A stretch of DNA of 10,334 bases from DATGHS01 sp035307785 (GCA_035307785.1 DATGHS010000165.1:1-10334), one strand, 5' to 3'. Counted from the stretch's first letter, positions 1 through 6,132 are shown. Made by a program: numbers and translations. Notes: a model not told the origin generated them from the letters alone.

Positions 1-483
1 TTTGCCGGGCGAGCCGGCATTGTTGTTCCAAAGTCCGCCACTGCCCTTGTCGGCCCCCAGATTCCACTTGCCGCCTTCCTTCGTGTAATCCCAAATCTGC
101 ACCTGCGGCGTGCAGCGCAGGTAGATGCCGCTGTCGGCCAAGGGCACGGTCTTGTATTCGACGAGGAATTCGATGTCCTCGTAGTCTTTGTCGGTGGTCA
201 GGTAGGCGCCGTTGCCGTCGTTGACCAGTTCGCCGTTCTGCACGGTCCAGTGCTTCTTGGCGTCTTCGGTCCATTTTTCGATCTGGGCCTTGCGGTCGGC
301 CTCCGGCATGGCCGCGAGTTTGTAGGGGTCGAAATGCGGCATGCCGTGCCAACCAGTGAGGTCCTTACCGTTGAAGATCGCAGTGAAGCCTTTGGGTGGT
401 TGCGGCTCGTCGGCAGTCAGCGGTCTAGTGGTAATTGCGGCGAGAGAAAGAACAACGACGGAGAAAAGGAGTCGGTTTCGCAT
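1..483 (-). CDS. DUF1080 / 3-keto-disaccharide hydrolase family protein, C-terminus beyond window edge
   Basis: Reading the minus strand from ATG at 483 gives 161 codons without a stop up to base 1, so the C-terminal part is missing. Residues 1-24 look like a Sec signal peptide: basic MRNR, a hydrophobic core, and a likely cut after LTA. The mature part opens with the family hallmark FTAIFNGKDLTGWHG (33-47). It continues with the beta-sandwich motifs DSGIYLR (117-123) and VQIWDYT (128-134), then GSGGLWNN. DUF1080 proteins are concanavalin-like jelly rolls, abundant in Planctomycetes, with members shown to act on 3-keto-glycosides. An exported role in sugar breakdown is inferred. An AGGA ribosome-binding site lies about 7 nt before the ATG. 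The gene is divergent from the ROK kinase at 681. The family call is firm; the substrate is unknown. Confidence 0.9.
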   Translation of the reverse strand, partial: MRNRLLFSVVVLSLAAITTRPLTADEPQPPKGFTAIFNGKDLTGWHGMPHFDPYKLAAMPEADRKAQIEKWTEDAKKHWTVQNGELVNDGNGAYLTTDKDYEDIEFLVEYKTVPLADSGIYLRCTPQVQIWDYTKEGGKWNLGADKGSGGLWNNNAGSPGK

Positions 484-509
484 GAGACGTTCCTGGAATC
501 AGTTGCCGT

Positions 510-542
510 GCACGGGGCGGCGGCATGACAAGCCGCCCGTGC
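510..542. repeat. GC-rich hairpin in the divergent intergenic region
   Basis: The arm at 510-521 pairs with 532-542 over 11 bp with one bulged G (arm core GCACGGG/CCCGTGC), around a 10-nt loop. It lies in the 197-bp gap between the DUF1080 gene and the ROK kinase, inside the probable 5' leader of DUF1080. It could be a dispersed genomic repeat or a leader hairpin; neither can be shown here. Confidence 0.6.
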
Positions 543-680
543 TGGCAGGGTGACAATTCGCGGTTTGAGCCAGAGAGCATCATACGCGACGTCGATAGTC
601 TCGCCTACGCAAAAGACGGCGTCAGCTACGTAATCCTGGTGGCGGTTGACTGTTGCCCACGGAATCACAAACTATTCTGA

Positions 681-1667
681 ATGAGTGAGATTCGCAAATA
701 TGTCGGCCTCGATGTCGGCGGCACGACCATGAAGGCCGCGGTCGTTGACGACACCGGCCGCGACTTTCCGCATGCCACCATGCCAACAGAGCCGGAGCGC
801 GGCCAAGAGCACGGCCTGGAGACGATGTGCGAAACCATTCGGCGGGCCGTGGAACTAGCCGGCACCAGCAAGGCCGACATCGCTGGCATTGGCGTGGCCA
901 CCCCGGGCACCATGGACCTGAACACCGGCATGATGCTGGAGCCACCGAATATGAAGCCGTGGCGGAACGTTCCGGTCCGCCAGCACATTGCCGAGACGTT
1001 CAAGCTGCCAACCGCGTTTCAGAACGATGCCAATGCCGCAGCCTTCGGCGAATACTGGGTCGGTGCCGGCAAGGACGCAAAAAGCCTTGTTTTCTTCACG
1101 CTCGGCACCGGCGTCGGCGGCGGGATCATCGTTTTTGACCGCGTCCTGGAAGGCGAGCACAGTCACGGCGGCGAGCTCGGCCACATGAAGATCGATATGA
1201 CCAATCCCCGCGAGTGCGGCTGCGGCAAATTTGGCTGCTTGGAAGCGTATGCCAGCGCAACCGCCGTGGTCAAGCGCGCCAAGGAAGCACTGGCGAACGA
1301 TTGTGGCAAGTCGAAATTGCACACGTGGGCGGTCGGAGACGAGGGGCTGACGGCGGAAGACGTTTTCAACGCCGCCAAGGCCGGCGACAATCTGGCGGGC
1401 GAAATCGTCGATCGCACGGCCTTCTACCTGGCGATGGGTGCGGCCAACGCCATGCACGTGATCAATCCGGAGATGGTAGTCTTTGGCGGCGGCATGATCG
1501 AAGCCGGCGAACAATTCCTGATCGACATTCGAAAATACGTCAAACAGCTCGCGTTCCCAGTCCCGGCCGAGCGAACGGAAATTCGCTACGCCCAATTAGG
1601 CAACAAGGCAGGGTTTATTGGAGCGGCGGCATGTGCAAGACGGCTAGTGAAAGGCGCCCATAAATGA
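681..1667 (+). CDS. ROK family sugar kinase (glucokinase-like)
   Basis: This 328-aa protein has the full length of a ROK kinase. The ATP phosphate-binding motif DVGGTTMKAAVVDDTG is at 11-26. NDANAAAFGE (115-124) holds the catalytic Asp116, and LGTGVGGG is at 141-148. ELGH (165-168) followed by CGCGKFGCLE (179-188) forms the ROK zinc site, with His168, Cys179, Cys181 and Cys186 as ligands. The second adenosine-binding motif FGGGM is at 268-272. The enzyme should phosphorylate glucose or a related hexose with ATP in the cytoplasm. There is no helix-turn-helix N-terminus, so it is a kinase and not a NagC/XylR-type repressor. No strong Shine-Dalgarno precedes the ATG, but the start fits the family N-terminus. 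Its stop overlaps the start of the next gene by 4 bp (ATGA), which suggests translational coupling. Exact sugar specificity is unknown. Confidence 0.93.
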   Translation: MSEIRKYVGLDVGGTTMKAAVVDDTGRDFPHATMPTEPERGQEHGLETMCETIRRAVELAGTSKADIAGIGVATPGTMDLNTGMMLEPPNMKPWRNVPVRQHIAETFKLPTAFQNDANAAAFGEYWVGAGKDAKSLVFFTLGTGVGGGIIVFDRVLEGEHSHGGELGHMKIDMTNPRECGCGKFGCLEAYASATAVVKRAKEALANDCGKSKLHTWAVGDEGLTAEDVFNAAKAGDNLAGEIVDRTAFYLAMGAANAMHVINPEMVVFGGGMIEAGEQFLIDIRKYVKQLAFPVPAERTEIRYAQLGNKAGFIGAAACARRLVKGAHK

Positions 1668-2704
1668 ACCGCAGACATTTTCTTCAAACTTCCGCCGCGG
1701 TGCTGGCTGCCGCCGCGGGTTGTAATTCTACTTCGGCTTCAAGTCGTGTCGTGCTGTACTGCGCGCAGGATCGCGTGTTCGCCGAGTCGGTGTTGGCCGA
1801 GTTCACGCAGCGCACCAAGTTGGATGTGGCTCCCAAGTACGATACCGAGGCTGACAAATCCGTTAGTCTGTATGAAGAACTTATCCGCGAAAAAGACCGG
1901 CCGCGCTGCGACGTGCACTGGAATAACGAGATCCTGGCTACCATCCGGCTTCGCCGAGCCGGCCTACTCGAACCGTGTTCGTCGCCGTCGGCCGCGCCCT
2001 ATCCCGACTGGTCGAAAGCGCCGGATCACACCTGGCAGGCCTTTGCCTCCCGCGCGCGCGTTCTGCTTGTAAACATGAAGCTAGTTCCGGAAGTCGAGCG
2101 ACCCAAAAGCCTGCTCGAGCTCACGCAGCCCAAATGGAAAGGCAAGGTCGCCATGGCGAAGCCGCTCTTCGGCACCACCGCCACCCAGGCGGCCTGCCTG
2201 TTCGAGGCGATGGGGCCGGAGCGAGCCGAGCAGTTTTACAAGAATTTGGCAGCGAACGGAGTTCAAATCGTGCCCGGCAACAAGCAAGCGGCCGAAGCGG
2301 TTTCGCACGGTGAAGTCGCCATCGGCGTGACCGATACCGACGATGCCATGGAAGAAAAAGAAGGCGGCCAGCCGGTCGATATTATTTTCCCGGACCGCGA
2401 GAAGAATTCGGATTTTCCACGGATGGGGACGCTGTACATTCCGAACACACTGGCTCTGATACGTGGAGCGCCAAATGCCGACGGCGGCAAGAAGCTCATC
2501 GACTTTCTGCTATCAGCTGAGGTAGAACAGAAGCTAGCGGACAACGCCAGCCATCAGATTCCGCTGAATCCGCAGGTGAAAGCGAAGCTACCCGAGGTGA
2601 TTGTCGCACCCTCGCAGGTTCACGTTATGGATGTGGATTTCGAAAAGGCCGCAGATATGTGGGAGCGCTCGCAGACGTTCTTGCGAAATCTGTTCGCGCG
2701 TTAG
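1664..2704 (+). CDS. ABC transporter substrate-binding lipoprotein (family 1, Fe3+/FbpA-like group)
   Basis: This 346-aa periplasmic-binding protein starts with a twin-arginine-like signal (RRHFLQTS at 3-10) and a lipobox ending in AAAGC, with Cys20 as the likely lipidated residue. A lipid-anchored extracytoplasmic protein is therefore expected. Family features are VVLYCAQDRVFAESVL (29-44), YDTEADKS (59-66), EKDRPRCDVHWNNEI (76-90) and RLRRAGLLEP (95-104). Then come a mid-protein KWKGKVAMAKPLFGTT segment (157-172) and a C-terminal IDFLLSAEVEQKLA (279-292). This pattern matches the iron/thiamine/phosphonate-type extracellular solute-binding group 1. The ligand cannot be read from sequence. No permease or ATPase gene follows; a hairpin ends the unit. 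The ATGA overlap with the ROK kinase suggests co-expression, which is unusual for this binding-protein group. Confidence 0.88.
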   Translation: MNRRHFLQTSAAVLAAAAGCNSTSASSRVVLYCAQDRVFAESVLAEFTQRTKLDVAPKYDTEADKSVSLYEELIREKDRPRCDVHWNNEILATIRLRRAGLLEPCSSPSAAPYPDWSKAPDHTWQAFASRARVLLVNMKLVPEVERPKSLLELTQPKWKGKVAMAKPLFGTTATQAACLFEAMGPERAEQFYKNLAANGVQIVPGNKQAAEAVSHGEVAIGVTDTDDAMEEKEGGQPVDIIFPDREKNSDFPRMGTLYIPNTLALIRGAPNADGGKKLIDFLLSAEVEQKLADNASHQIPLNPQVKAKLPEVIVAPSQVHVMDVDFEKAADMWERSQTFLRNLFAR

Positions 2705-2705
2705 G

Positions 2706-2735
2706 CCGCTTGCGGCATTGCAACGCCGCAAGCGG
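2706..2735. terminator. Perfect 11-bp hairpin between convergent genes, probable bidirectional terminator
   Basis: CCGCTTGCGGC (2706-2716) is an exact reverse complement of 2725-2735, with an 8-nt loop. It begins 2 nt after the stop of the solute-binding protein gene and ends 3 nt before the stop of the ferredoxin gene. Neither side has a long T run, so classical intrinsic termination is only inferred from position and stem strength. Confidence 0.6.
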
Positions 2736-2738
2736 TGT

Positions 2739-3116
2739 TCAACCGGATTTTGGCAGCGCATTGTGCGCGAAGATCCATTCATCGACGGGCTTGCCTTTCT
2801 CTAGATGCTGCTGCACGAACAGCGGAATTCGTTCGCTCGTCATGCCGGAGTACCACGTCCCTTCCGGGTAGACCACCATAATCGGCCCGCCGCTGCAAAT
2901 GCGCAGGCACTGCACCTTGGTGCGATAGCAGGCATTCGGTCCCTTGCTCAAAGATAAGCCGCGATCCTTCAATTCTTGTTTCAGCGTCTTCCATGCCGCC
3001 TCGCCGACCTCTGGCGCGCAACAATCGGGCCCCAGGCAGAGCAAGACGTGCCGCTGGTAATCGCCCACGCCCATCGACTCAGCGATGGAATGCAATTTCT
3101 CTTGAGATTCGTCCAC
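2739..3116 (-). CDS. Thioredoxin-like [2Fe-2S] ferredoxin domain protein
   Basis: The protein has 125 residues when started at GTG 3116. An upstream in-frame ATG at 3143 has no ribosome-binding site, while the GTG has GGAGG 7 nt before it, so GTG is chosen. The fold hallmark is HVLLCLGPDCC (23-33) near the N-terminus. CLRICSGGPIMVVYPEGTWY (70-89) in the second half gives the CxxxC cluster pair Cys70/Cys74 and the WY motif of thioredoxin-like ferredoxins. Cys27 with Cys32 or Cys33 would supply the other two ligands; Cys63 is extra. It is likely a small cytoplasmic electron carrier. It lies 70 bp downstream of ung on the same strand and may share its transcript. The redox partner is unknown. 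Confidence 0.8.
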   Translation of the reverse strand: MDESQEKLHSIAESMGVGDYQRHVLLCLGPDCCAPEVGEAAWKTLKQELKDRGLSLSKGPNACYRTKVQCLRICSGGPIMVVYPEGTWYSGMTSERIPLFVQQHLEKGKPVDEWIFAHNALPKSG

Positions 3117-3123
3117 GACTATT

Positions 3124-3128
3124 CCTCC
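3124..3128 (-). promoter_or_regulatory. Ribosome-binding site GGAGG that decides the GTG start of the ferredoxin gene
   Basis: Reading the minus strand, GGAGG is followed by AATAGTC (7 nt) and then GTG-GAC. This spacing is optimal for the GTG and impossible for the in-frame ATG further upstream. Confidence 0.75.
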
Positions 3129-3186
3129 GAGCCCGCAGCGCAAACAAGGGATATCCGTTGCTTAGCTGCTAGCTCCCTTCAATGTA

Positions 3187-3951
3187 TCACACATCCGGTA
3201 TTTGCCAGTTAATCTCCGGTTTGCCCACCTTCTTCAGTGCCGCGTTGATCTTCGCAAACGGCTTGCTGCCGAAGAAGCCGTGCTTGGCTGAAAGCGGCGA
3301 CGGGTGGGCCGACTGAATGATCGTGTGCCGCCTCGTGTCAATCATTTCAATTTTCTTTTGAGCGTACGCGCCCCATAAGACGAAGACCACCGATTCCGGC
3401 TTATGGCTGGCGGCCTGGATGGCCGCGTCGGTGAAATGCTCCCAGCCCTTGCCCTTGTGTGAATTCGGCTCATGCGCCCGAACCGTGAGGACGGCATTCA
3501 AAAGCAAGACTCCTTGCCAGGCCCACGGTTCCAGGCAGCCGTTGTTCGGAATCTTGCAACCCACATCGTTGTGCAGTTCCTTGAAGATGTTCACCAGCGA
3601 CGGGGGCGGCCGGATGCCGGGCCGGACGGAAAAGCACAGACCGTGGGCCTGGTCGTCGTCGTGGTACGGATCCTGGCCCAGCAGCAACACATGCAACTGC
3701 TCGTACGGAGTGAAACGGAAGGCGTTGAAAACGTCTTTCTCGGGCGGATACACTTTGTGATGTTTTCGTTCTTCTGCCACGAATTGGTACAGCTTCTGGA
3801 AGTACGGCCTATGAAACTCGTCGGCCAGTTTCTCGCGCCATGACTCCGGAAGCAGATGAATCGGCATGGCTTCGGATGGGCCAACCTCGGTTTCATTCGC
3901 TTTCGTGGGTTTGCGACTTTTCCTCGTTGCAGGTTTCAATGACTTGCTCAC
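3187..3951 (-). CDS. ung: Uracil-DNA glycosylase, family 1
   Basis: This 254-aa UNG removes uracil from DNA to start base-excision repair. GQDPYHDDDQAHGLCFSV (92-109) contains the water-activating Asp94. LLLNAVLTVR (149-158) matches the uracil-recognition Asn segment. HPSPLSA (216-222), with His216, is the DNA-intercalation and catalysis loop, and FFGSKPFAKIN (226-236) follows. The start is GTG at 3951 with GGAGG 8 nt upstream. A basic, Lys/Arg-rich extension of about 28 residues precedes the usual N-terminus, and an internal Met29 is a possible alternative start. The gene is divergent from the ABC ATPase and probably transcribed with the downstream ferredoxin gene. Identification is very secure. 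Confidence 0.97.
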   Translation of the reverse strand: MSKSLKPATRKSRKPTKANETEVGPSEAMPIHLLPESWREKLADEFHRPYFQKLYQFVAEERKHHKVYPPEKDVFNAFRFTPYEQLHVLLLGQDPYHDDDQAHGLCFSVRPGIRPPPSLVNIFKELHNDVGCKIPNNGCLEPWAWQGVLLLNAVLTVRAHEPNSHKGKGWEHFTDAAIQAASHKPESVVFVLWGAYAQKKIEMIDTRRHTIIQSAHPSPLSAKHGFFGSKPFAKINAALKKVGKPEINWQIPDV

Positions 3952-3959
3952 AATGGCTT

Positions 3960-3964
3960 CCTCC
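3960..3964 (-). promoter_or_regulatory. Ribosome-binding site GGAGG for the GTG start of ung
   Basis: On the minus strand GGAGG is followed by an 8-nt spacer and then GTG AGC. It supports the longer ung product over initiation at the internal Met29. Confidence 0.7.
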
Positions 3965-3993
3965 CCGATTGCGGCCCGTCCCTGAGCTACTCG

Positions 3994-4023
3994 CTATAAA
4001 AAACGCAACAAGACACGTCTCAA
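3994..4023 (-). promoter_or_regulatory. Possible sigma-70-type promoter for ung
   Basis: On the minus strand TTGAGA (4023-4018) is followed by 18 nt and then TTATAG (3999-3994), about 42 bp before the GTG. The match to consensus is partial and was found by eye. Planctomycete promoters are poorly defined, so confidence is low. Confidence 0.3.
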
Positions 4024-4121
4024 AGTTACTGTAGCGTTTTTTCACACTAGCGCGACTGCCGAGCGAGCGACGGCACTCAGCCACCGCCGGGACCAGCCTG
4101 GTTGCTCGCTCATTAACTTTG
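4021..4121. repeat. 101-bp MITE-like element with terminal and inner inverted repeats
   Basis: The ends CAAAGTTA (4021-4028) and TAACTTTG (4114-4121) are exact inverted repeats, and similarity continues inward with TG and AGCG. A second perfect pair, GAGCGAGC (4061-4068) and GCTCGCTC (4104-4111), is nested inside. It encodes nothing. A clear target-site duplication was not seen, so a mobile origin is only a suggestion. Confidence 0.5.
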
Positions 4122-4238
4122 GTGCATGTTGTTAGGGTGGCCCCCTGCGACGCTGTTTTGGGCGCGGGGCCGCGCAGGCCGCAAAAGCGGTTCGCTTTTC
4201 CAGGCCGGAATAGGTTATAGGCGCCGTGCCGAACCCGC

Positions 4239-4280
4239 CGATTTTTCTGGTTCTCCTATTGCCGAACGGCGGAAAAATCG
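4239..4280. repeat. Inverted repeat CGATTTTTC/GAAAAATCG
   Basis: The 9-bp arms 4239-4247 and 4272-4280 are exact complements around a 24-nt loop. GCCGAAC occurs twice nearby (4228-4234 and 4261-4267). The spacing is long for a repressor operator; an RNA hairpin or dispersed repeat is equally possible. Confidence 0.45.
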
Positions 4281-4553
4281 CGAAACTAGTAAAGTCATAG
4301 ACGACGGGTTACATTCCCACCTGACCGCTGGATGGATGCCGCGCTAGGTAACAACCTCGTCATTTCGCATACAGGACGAATGAGCGGCATGACCCGAATG
4401 ATTTGCAGAGGTCGTTCCAGCGTTGCCCCCAAACTCAGCAAATTATCCAGCCTGCTCCGGACGATACAGTCCAGTGTTCTGGGCGAGTCGTCTGGGTTTT
4501 TCGGCTGAGTGCCAATGTTGCCGCTCGGCCACCGCACCCCGAGGACGAAGGTA

Positions 4554-5450
4554 ATGCCCGGATTTTTCCACTGGTTGGCCCCTATGACATCTGCCCTGCC
4601 TGCACCTGTCGCGAGTACGCCAACCCGAAAAGCCACCGATGGCCGCAGCGCGCCCAAGCCGGCGCCGACGCTGGAAGCCACTCAATTAATTCGCGCTTTC
4701 GGCGAAGGCGAGATGCGGACGTTGGCCGTCAACGACGTGTCGATGCGGTTATTCCCCGGCGAAATGGCCCTGCTCATGGGCCCGTCCGGCAGCGGCAAAT
4801 CCACGCTATTGGCGATGATCTCCGGCCTGCTCCGGCCCGACGAGGGCAGCGTGTTGGCCCATGGCGAAGAGATGTGGGAACGGTCGCAAATCGAGCTCGA
4901 GCGCTTCCGGCTCAAGCATTGCAGTTACATCTTCCAGGGCTGCAACTTATTTCCGGCCTTAACCGCCCGGCAGCAAGTGGAAATGGTGCTGCGCTGGGGC
5001 GAACGGGCATCCCCCCGGGAAGCGCGCGATCGCGCGGAACATGTCCTCAAGCATCTTGGCCTGGAAAAGAAGATGCATCTGCGGCCGGGCCAGATGTCGG
5101 GCGGCGAAAAGCAGCGCTGTGCCATTGCCCGCGCGCTCGTCAAGAACCCGTCGTTCCTGTTTGCGGATGAACCTACTAGTGCTCTCGACTGGGAAAACGG
5201 TCAGCAAGTGATCGACTTGCTGCACAAGGCCGCTCACGAACGCGGCTCGATGGTGCTGGTCGTCACGCACGATCAGCGGCTCATCGAATACGCCGACCGC
5301 GTGTTCCACATGGAAGACGGCAAGCTAACAGGTGACGAGAAGCCAAACGCCCGCCACATTCCCAGCCGCCCGCCGGTCTTGACTGTTCCACCGGCCATCG
5401 CCCAGGCGCGCCGGCTGCACCTGAACAAACTTCAAGAAGCCACGCTGTAA
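4554..5450 (+). CDS. ABC transporter ATP-binding protein, MacB/LolD/DevA type
   Basis: The protein has 298 residues from ATG 4554, chosen because GAGG lies 9 nt upstream. ATG 4584 and GTG 4509 are in-frame alternatives. After an Ala/Pro-rich N-terminal stretch of about 38 residues comes a complete nucleotide-binding domain. It has Walker A GPSGSGKS (76-83), the Q-loop in YIFQGCNLFPALT (125-137), signature MSGGEKQR (181-188), Walker B FLFADEPTSALD (201-212) and the H-loop VTHD (237-240). The order and sequence fit ATPases that energise MacB, LolCDE or DevBCA-type permeases, which act on lipoproteins, peptides or antibiotics from the periplasmic side. A tail of about 45 residues follows. No permease or membrane-fusion gene is adjacent, so its partner must be encoded elsewhere. 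It runs head-on into the tRNA array 43 bp downstream. Confidence 0.88.
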   Translation: MPGFFHWLAPMTSALPAPVASTPTRKATDGRSAPKPAPTLEATQLIRAFGEGEMRTLAVNDVSMRLFPGEMALLMGPSGSGKSTLLAMISGLLRPDEGSVLAHGEEMWERSQIELERFRLKHCSYIFQGCNLFPALTARQQVEMVLRWGERASPREARDRAEHVLKHLGLEKKMHLRPGQMSGGEKQRCAIARALVKNPSFLFADEPTSALDWENGQQVIDLLHKAAHERGSMVLVVTHDQRLIEYADRVFHMEDGKLTGDEKPNARHIPSRPPVLTVPPAIAQARRLHLNKLQEATL

Positions 5451-5458
5451 CAATTCGA

Positions 5459-5480
5459 GCTCGCAGACGAGTCTTCGAGC
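5459..5480. terminator. Weak stem-loop between the ABC ATPase and the end of the tRNA array
   Basis: GCTCG (5459-5463) pairs with CGAGC (5476-5480), with AGA/TCT extending the stem after a 1x1 mismatch and a CGAG tetraloop. It sits between two convergent units, so a bidirectional terminator is plausible. There is no T run and the stem is short. Confidence 0.35.
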
Positions 5481-5493
5481 CCGCAGGGTGTAA

Positions 5494-5567
5494 TGTCCTC
5501 GCCAGGAATTGAACCTGGTCTACGACCTTCGCAGAGTCGCGTGCGAATTCCGGCACACTCCGAGGAC
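5494..5567 (-). tRNA. tRNA-Arg(GCG), atypical
   Basis: The gene is 74 nt with a perfect 7-bp acceptor GTCCTCG/CGAGGAC, discriminator A, T arm CCAGG-TTCAATT-CCTGG, and anticodon stem CGACT/GGTCG around loop CTGCGAA. This gives anticodon GCG with U33. CCA is not encoded. Anticodon C35 and A73 fit arginine identity. It is odd in having G at position 8 instead of U, and in using GCG where most bacteria decode the CGN box with an inosine-modified ACG anticodon. It is the last gene of the array. The fold was done by hand. Confidence 0.75.
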
Positions 5568-5590
5568 TCTCTAGAGTTCACAGATCAGAA

Positions 5591-5641
5591 GTCAGAGGTC
5601 AGAAAGGGCCAATCCGGCCTACCTGACCTCCGACCTCTGAC
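5591..5641. repeat. Inter-tRNA hairpin built of GTCAGAG-type units
   Basis: GTCAGAGGTC (5591-5600) and GACCTCTGAC (5632-5641) are exact inverted repeats. A second register, AGGTCAG/CTGACCT, overlaps them, showing a 7-nt repeating unit. The hairpin fills most of the 78-nt gap between tRNA-His and tRNA-Arg(GCG). Confidence 0.7.
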
Positions 5642-5645
5642 AAAG

Positions 5646-5719
5646 GGTGTCCGGGGGGAGTTGAACCCGCCGCCGCGATCTTCACAGGACCGCATGCTCG
5701 CCGTTACACTACGAACACC
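5646..5719 (-). tRNA. tRNA-His(GTG)
   Basis: Anticodon loop CTGTGAA on stem CGGTC/GATCG gives GTG. The acceptor GTGTTCG/CGGACAC is preceded by a G at -1 that pairs with discriminator C73. This is the histidine-specific extra base pair, so 5719 is included as the 5' end. U8 and A14 are present. The T stem GCGGG/CCCCC has one C-C mismatch. CCA is not encoded. Confidence 0.9.
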
Positions 5720-5726
5720 ATCACTT

Positions 5727-5785
5727 TTTGTAGTTCCGACTCTAGGCGGAACTCGGCGGCTTCCGCCTAAAGAAGGAACTACAAA
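5727..5785. repeat. Nested palindrome in the His-Arg(TCG) spacer
   Basis: Outer arms TTTGTAGTTCC (5727-5737) and GGAACTACAAA (5775-5785) are exact, as are inner arms TAGGCGGAA (5743-5751) and TTCCGCCTA (5761-5769), with a 9-nt loop. The whole 59-nt element occupies nearly all of the 70-nt gap. It looks like a REP-type or miniature repeat. Confidence 0.75.
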
Positions 5786-5789
5786 CAAA

Positions 5790-5863
5790 TGCCCCGACCA
5801 GGAGTCGAACCTGGACCTTCTCGTTCGAAGCGAGGCATGATCGTTCCATTTCACCATCGGGGC
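5790..5863 (-). tRNA. tRNA-Arg(TCG)
   Basis: Acceptor GCCCCGA/TCGGGGC is perfect, with discriminator A and T arm CCAGG-TTCGACT-CCTGG. The anticodon stem CCTCG/CGAGA has one C-A mismatch at the base; loop CTTCGAA gives TCG with U33. U8 and A14 are present. It would read CGA and, by wobble, CGG. CCA is not encoded. It lies 5 nt downstream of tRNA-Ser. Confidence 0.85.
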
Positions 5864-5868
5864 CGCAG

Positions 5869-5956
5869 CGGAAGGTGAGGGATTTGAACCCGCATCTCCA
5901 GTCAAGGAGAACCACGTTAGCACCGTGGCCCGGCCAACCGTATCCGGCTACCTTCC
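5869..5956 (-). tRNA. tRNA-Ser(GCT)
   Basis: This class II tRNA is 88 nt. Acceptor GGAAGGT/ACCTTCC has discriminator G; anticodon stem CCACG/CGTGG carries loop GTGCTAA (GCT). A long variable arm contains CTCC/GGAG pairing. The D stem CCGG/CCGG is perfect. Position 8 is A instead of U, and the T stem has one C-T mismatch. CCA is not encoded. Confidence 0.88.
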
Positions 5957-5965
5957 TTTTTTCAG

Positions 5966-6040
5966 AGGTCATAAGTCACAGCTCAGAGATCAGAAAAAGC
6001 AAATGATCGGTTCTGACTTCTGATTTCTGACTTCTGACCT
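5966..6040. repeat. Inter-tRNA hairpin of TCAGAAG-type tandem units
   Basis: The 30-nt arm at 5966-5995 pairs with 6011-6040 with six mismatches around a 15-nt loop. The 3' arm is nearly pure tandem TTCTGAC/TTCTGAT units of 7-8 nt. It fills the 91-nt gap between the GAG tRNA-like gene and tRNA-Ser. Confidence 0.75.
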
Positions 6041-6047
6041 CCGCCAT

Positions 6048-6122
6048 TGGTCAGAGTGGGATTCGAACCCACAATCATCAGGCTCTCGACCTGACCGCTC
6101 GTGCCGGTTGGCGTACCTGGCC
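6048..6122 (-). tRNA. tRNA-like gene with anticodon position GAG, non-canonical
   Basis: The 75-nt fold has acceptor GGCCAGG/TCTGACC with a C3-A70 mismatch, T8, A14, D arm CGC/GCG with a 12-nt loop, anticodon stem TCAGG/CCTGA, 5-nt variable loop TGATT, T arm GTGGG-TTCGAAT-CCCAC, and discriminator A. The anticodon loop TCGAGAG has C at position 33 and reads GAG (Leu CTC codon), yet there is no long variable arm as in leucine tRNAs. It resembles the CAA tRNA at 6250-6324 base for base in several arms, so the two are paralogues. It may be a decaying tRNA, a non-decoding tRNA-like RNA, or an atypical decoder. Confidence 0.6.
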
Positions 6123-6132
6123 GTGAAACCAA

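Larger units (their letters stand above)
3952..4553. other. Intergenic region of about 600 bp between ung and the ABC ATPase
   Basis: No convincing gene was found. Short open frames exist on both strands (for example 4126-4347), but they lack a ribosome-binding site and any recognisable protein sequence. The region holds the candidate ung promoter, a 101-bp inverted-repeat element (4021-4121), a smaller inverted repeat (4239-4280), and presumably the promoter of the ABC ATPase, which I could not locate. Confidence 0.6.

Noticed and set aside
855..1595. 246-codon minus-strand open frame opposite the ROK kinase
   Set aside because: It is antisense to a gene with full family motifs and has no recognisable protein sequence. 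It is a codon-bias shadow of GC-rich coding DNA.
4126..4347. 73-codon plus-strand open frame in the ung-ABC gap
   Set aside because: It has no ribosome-binding site, odd composition, and overlaps an inverted repeat. Nothing supports translation.
4403..5170. 255-codon plus-strand open frame overlapping the ABC ATPase
   Set aside because: It is out of frame with the Walker A, signature and Walker B motifs, which all lie in the other frame.
6048..6122. Plus-strand reading of the GAG tRNA-like gene as tRNA-Glu(CTC)
   Set aside because: The loop on the plus strand would read CTCTCGA with T33, but the T arm is canonical only on the minus strand and a plus-strand cloverleaf does not form.
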